7,734 nucleotides of DNA from Halobacteriovorax sp. (GTDB lineage: Bacteria; Bdellovibrionota; Bacteriovoracia; Bacteriovoracales; Bacteriovoracaceae), in NCBI GenBank assembly GCA_002686115.1, contig NZAF01000173.1:1-7734 (forward strand), written 5' to 3'. The notes below the pieces were generated by a model. The model had not been told where the DNA came from and did no database searches. It saw only the letters and a list, made by a program, of their open reading frames with translations. A program made the translations under genes and the position numbers. Of this stretch, positions 6,127 through 7,734 are shown piece after piece. Within the stretch, counting starts at the first letter, position 1. Every line of letters begins with the position of its first letter.

Positions 6127-6727
6127 TATATTAATAATCTTTCTGGGGCTAAGTCTTTTGGCCCCAAATGCTTTTTCTAATTCTGATGAAGATGATATAG
6201 AGGCTCTTTCTAAACATAGAGAGAATACTGTTAATCTTATTAAAGATTTAGAAAAGTTTCAGAATTCAGATACTAGTGACCAAGAAAAATTAGATCAGCT
6301 AAAAGAGCAAATGCCTATTAAAAAGGTTTTTGAGCATTATCAAAGCTCTAGTGTTGAAGAAATTGAGGCGCAGCTTAGAGGGCGTTTTGCGGGCTCAAAG
6401 ATGGAAGTTGTCTTTTCTAAGTTTCCAAAAGCCTTAACTTTTGTTGCATCACTCTTACATGATAAAGAGGCCATTCCACTTTTAATGGAGATGCAAAATG
6501 ATAAAGAGAAGTTAAAGCATATGTTCTTTGCTATTATTGCTTCTTTTGTTTTAAGTTTTTTTATTAAATGGTGGATCAATAATAATAAGACATTTTTCTT
6601 TAAAAAATTACTTCAAAGATTCTTTCATATAGTATTTATATGGGCCCTTAGATTAGGGATTCTAATTCATTTTTTTGGGGCCAATTTAAGGCCTACTTTT
6701 AATATCTTTAAAAAAGTATTTCTTTAA
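6104..6727 (+). CDS. Unrecognised membrane protein overlapping secF, with signal peptide and two helices
   Basis: I do not recognise this 207-residue protein. Residues 8-25 form a signal peptide with likely cleavage after AFS at 25. The segment from 26 to about 70 is charged and probably helical. A mixed region follows, including EEIEAQLRGRFAGSK at 85-99. Two membrane helices lie at about 138-157 and 171-193, joined by a short basic loop (KTFFFKKLLQR). By the positive-inside rule the 26-137 domain and the short C-terminal tail would both face the periplasm. The ATG lies inside the secF end, with GAGG/AGGA at about 6086-6092 as the ribosome site. The 23-nt overlap implies coupling to SecDF production, so a role near the export machinery or the envelope is possible, but this is inference from position only. 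Confidence 0.8.
   Translation: MQNLLTRNILIIFLGLSLLAPNAFSNSDEDDIEALSKHRENTVNLIKDLEKFQNSDTSDQEKLDQLKEQMPIKKVFEHYQSSSVEEIEAQLRGRFAGSKMEVVFSKFPKALTFVASLLHDKEAIPLLMEMQNDKEKLKHMFFAIIASFVLSFFIKWWINNNKTFFFKKLLQRFFHIVFIWALRLGILIHFFGANLRPTFNIFKKVFL
6144..6177 (+). terminator. GC-rich hairpin with T-run just after secF (possible attenuator)
   Basis: TGGGGC at 6144-6149 pairs perfectly with GCCCCA at 6161-6166 around an 11-nt loop, followed five bases later by CTTTTTC. It lies 18 nt after the secF stop codon but inside the signal-peptide codons of the overlapping gene. A six-pair stem with five G-C pairs stands out in such an AT-rich window. It could reduce transcription beyond secF. The T-run is offset from the stem, so strong intrinsic termination is not assured, and the codons (LGLSLLAPN) offer an ordinary explanation. 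Confidence 0.28.
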
Positions 6728-6729
6728 AA

Positions 6730-7734
6730 TTACTCGCCAACTTTTGGTACGCAGACAAACTTTCTATCATGAGTGATCGTTTCAGTAATGGTTTCATCAA
6801 GGCTGTCAGACTGCCTTTGAAAGATTAACTCAAAATCGTTTCTAGAGCTGACTGTATAAAGGTCTTGATAACCTTCTTTTTTAATGTATGGATTACTGAA
6901 ATCCGGTGGCCAATAAAAGTACGTTCTTTGATTTTCTGTCTCTTCTGTTGGTTTTATTGGTAAGTTATTTGCTCCAAAGTGAAACCATATTTTTTTCAAG
7001 ACGTTCTCTCTAATGTAGAGAAAATTTGGCTCTATCCTTTGAATTTGGCTAATATTGTCTCCAGTGACAGTTTGAGCTTCTCCAACGCCTAGATAAAGTC
7101 CTTCTGTAGGAGTACCAATAATTCTTCCTAGCGCTACTAGTTCAGGAGAGTCACCTTTATAATCGTTATAATCAGGACAGAATGATTTTCCGTTTTGATC
7201 AATAAATGGCCTTAAAGCAAGACCAGAATTTCTTGAAATTTGCTCCTCGATTGTAAACGGAGGTTCTTGTGTATTTGCTCCAACTACCGGATAGTATGGT
7301 AGAGGAAATAGTGAAAAATACTTTTTCTGTGAAATTGTTGCGCCAAGCTTTTCGACTTCCTGCTTAACTAATTGATCAGCAATAGAGAATCCATCGTTAT
7401 CGTCGTCGACAAATCTGCTATCTTGTCTATTCCATAGAGCAAAATGACCAGCAATTTGAGTGAGTCTCTTATATGCAGGGTTATCATTGAAGCCATCTTT
7501 TAAATAATCATGACAAAATACATTCACTGCAACACCTGAGGGTAGAGCAGGTGGTGCATCGCCAGCTGCAAAATAAAAGTATCTCTCAATTCTATTATCA
7601 ATGCCATCGTATCTTGAAATACAAGAATACTGATTGATGATACTCACTGATAAGTCTCCAGTTACTGGAGTAAGTATTAGTGACGGATCAGTTAATCTAA
7701 ATTGTTCATACCCACTACTGGCATTTTCAACTCC
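6730..7734 (-). CDS. Unrecognised large exported-type protein, C-terminal part (5' end outside the window)
   Basis: The frame is open from the right edge to a TAA at 6732-6730, giving 334 visible residues. A GTG at 7647 could be mistaken for the start, but the frame continues unbroken to 7734 with normal-looking sequence (YEQFRLTDPSLILTPVTGD), so the gene begins beyond the edge. I do not recognise the family. There are only four cysteines, at visible positions 38, 74, 186 and 328, an even number that suits disulfides in an exported protein. The stretch DDDNDGFSIAD at about 110-120 resembles a calcium-binding D-x-D-x-D-G loop of the thrombospondin type 3 or EF-hand-like kind. Aromatic and proline residues are frequent and no membrane helix is seen. 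It ends 2 bp from the convergent secF-linked gene. A lipoprotein or surface protein is plausible but unproven. Confidence 0.75.
   Translation of the reverse strand, partial: GVENASSGYEQFRLTDPSLILTPVTGDLSVSIINQYSCISRYDGIDNRIERYFYFAAGDAPPALPSGVAVNVFCHDYLKDGFNDNPAYKRLTQIAGHFALWNRQDSRFVDDDNDGFSIADQLVKQEVEKLGATISQKKYFSLFPLPYYPVVGANTQEPPFTIEEQISRNSGLALRPFIDQNGKSFCPDYNDYKGDSPELVALGRIIGTPTEGLYLGVGEAQTVTGDNISQIQRIEPNFLYIRENVLKKIWFHFGANNLPIKPTEETENQRTYFYWPPDFSNPYIKKEGYQDLYTVSSRNDFELIFQRQSDSLDETITETITHDRKFVCVPKVGE

Noticed and set aside
6340..6579. Minus-strand open frame of 79 codons opposite the gene after secF
   Set aside because: It is antisense to a gene with better evidence (overlap coupling, signal peptide, membrane helices) and has no convincing ribosome site of its own.
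6678..6700. GGCC-AATTTAA-GGCC hairpin followed by TACTTTT as terminator of the secDF operon
   Set aside because: Only four strong pairs plus one wobble, a broken T-run, and a position inside coding sequence; possible but not supportable as a called feature.
7656..7670. Inverted repeat CTCCAG-TTA-CTGGAG near the right edge
   Set aside because: It is six pairs within an uninterrupted reading frame with no T-run; it looks like a coincidence of coding sequence rather than a terminator or operator.
1..7734. Mobile elements, CRISPR arrays, tRNA or rRNA genes, or a defence system
   Set aside because: No repeats at regular spacing, no transposase or integrase motifs, no tRNA-like cloverleaf and no defence-family domains were seen; the region is a conserved housekeeping locus with two unknown neighbours.

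Overview
The window is AT-rich, gene-dense, and carries a bacterial housekeeping cluster in the order queA, tgt, yajC, tatA/tatB-like, secD, secF, followed by an unrecognised membrane protein, with one partial gene on the minus strand at each end. The low G+C, the queA-tgt-yajC-secDF order, and the secreted trypsin-like protease start at the left edge suggest a Bdellovibrionota-type organism, possibly of the Bacteriovorax/Halobacteriovorax group. That assignment is inference from composition, gene order and protein style, not a database match.

Layout. Bases 1-122 (minus) hold the signal peptide and first mature residues of an exported protein that resembles trypsin-like proteases. Bases 123-270 are a divergent intergenic region with a good sigma70-type promoter that would start queA transcription at or next to its ATG. 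Bases 271-3204 (plus) are a tight run of four genes: queA and tgt (queuosine tRNA modification), yajC (Sec accessory protein) and a TatA/TatB-family gene, with gaps of 14-20 nt. Bases 3205-3436 are the largest gap. It has no convincing terminator, but it does have a second promoter and a roughly 118-nt untranslated leader that can fold. Bases 3437-6126 encode SecD and SecF. Bases 6104-6727 overlap the end of secF and encode a 207-residue protein with a signal peptide and two membrane helices. Bases 6730-7734 (minus) are the 3' part of a large exported-looking protein that faces the secF operon and runs off the right edge.

How the genes work together. Tgt and QueA catalyse successive steps of queuosine formation at the wobble base of GUN-anticodon tRNAs. 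YajC and SecDF form the accessory complex that uses the proton-motive force to help SecYEG export proteins, and a Tat-pathway component sits between them. The second promoter lets secDF and its downstream partner be expressed separately from the tRNA-modification genes. The least explained parts are the secDF leader, the secF-overlapping membrane protein, and the right-hand minus-strand protein. None of these proves a new system, but each can be tested.
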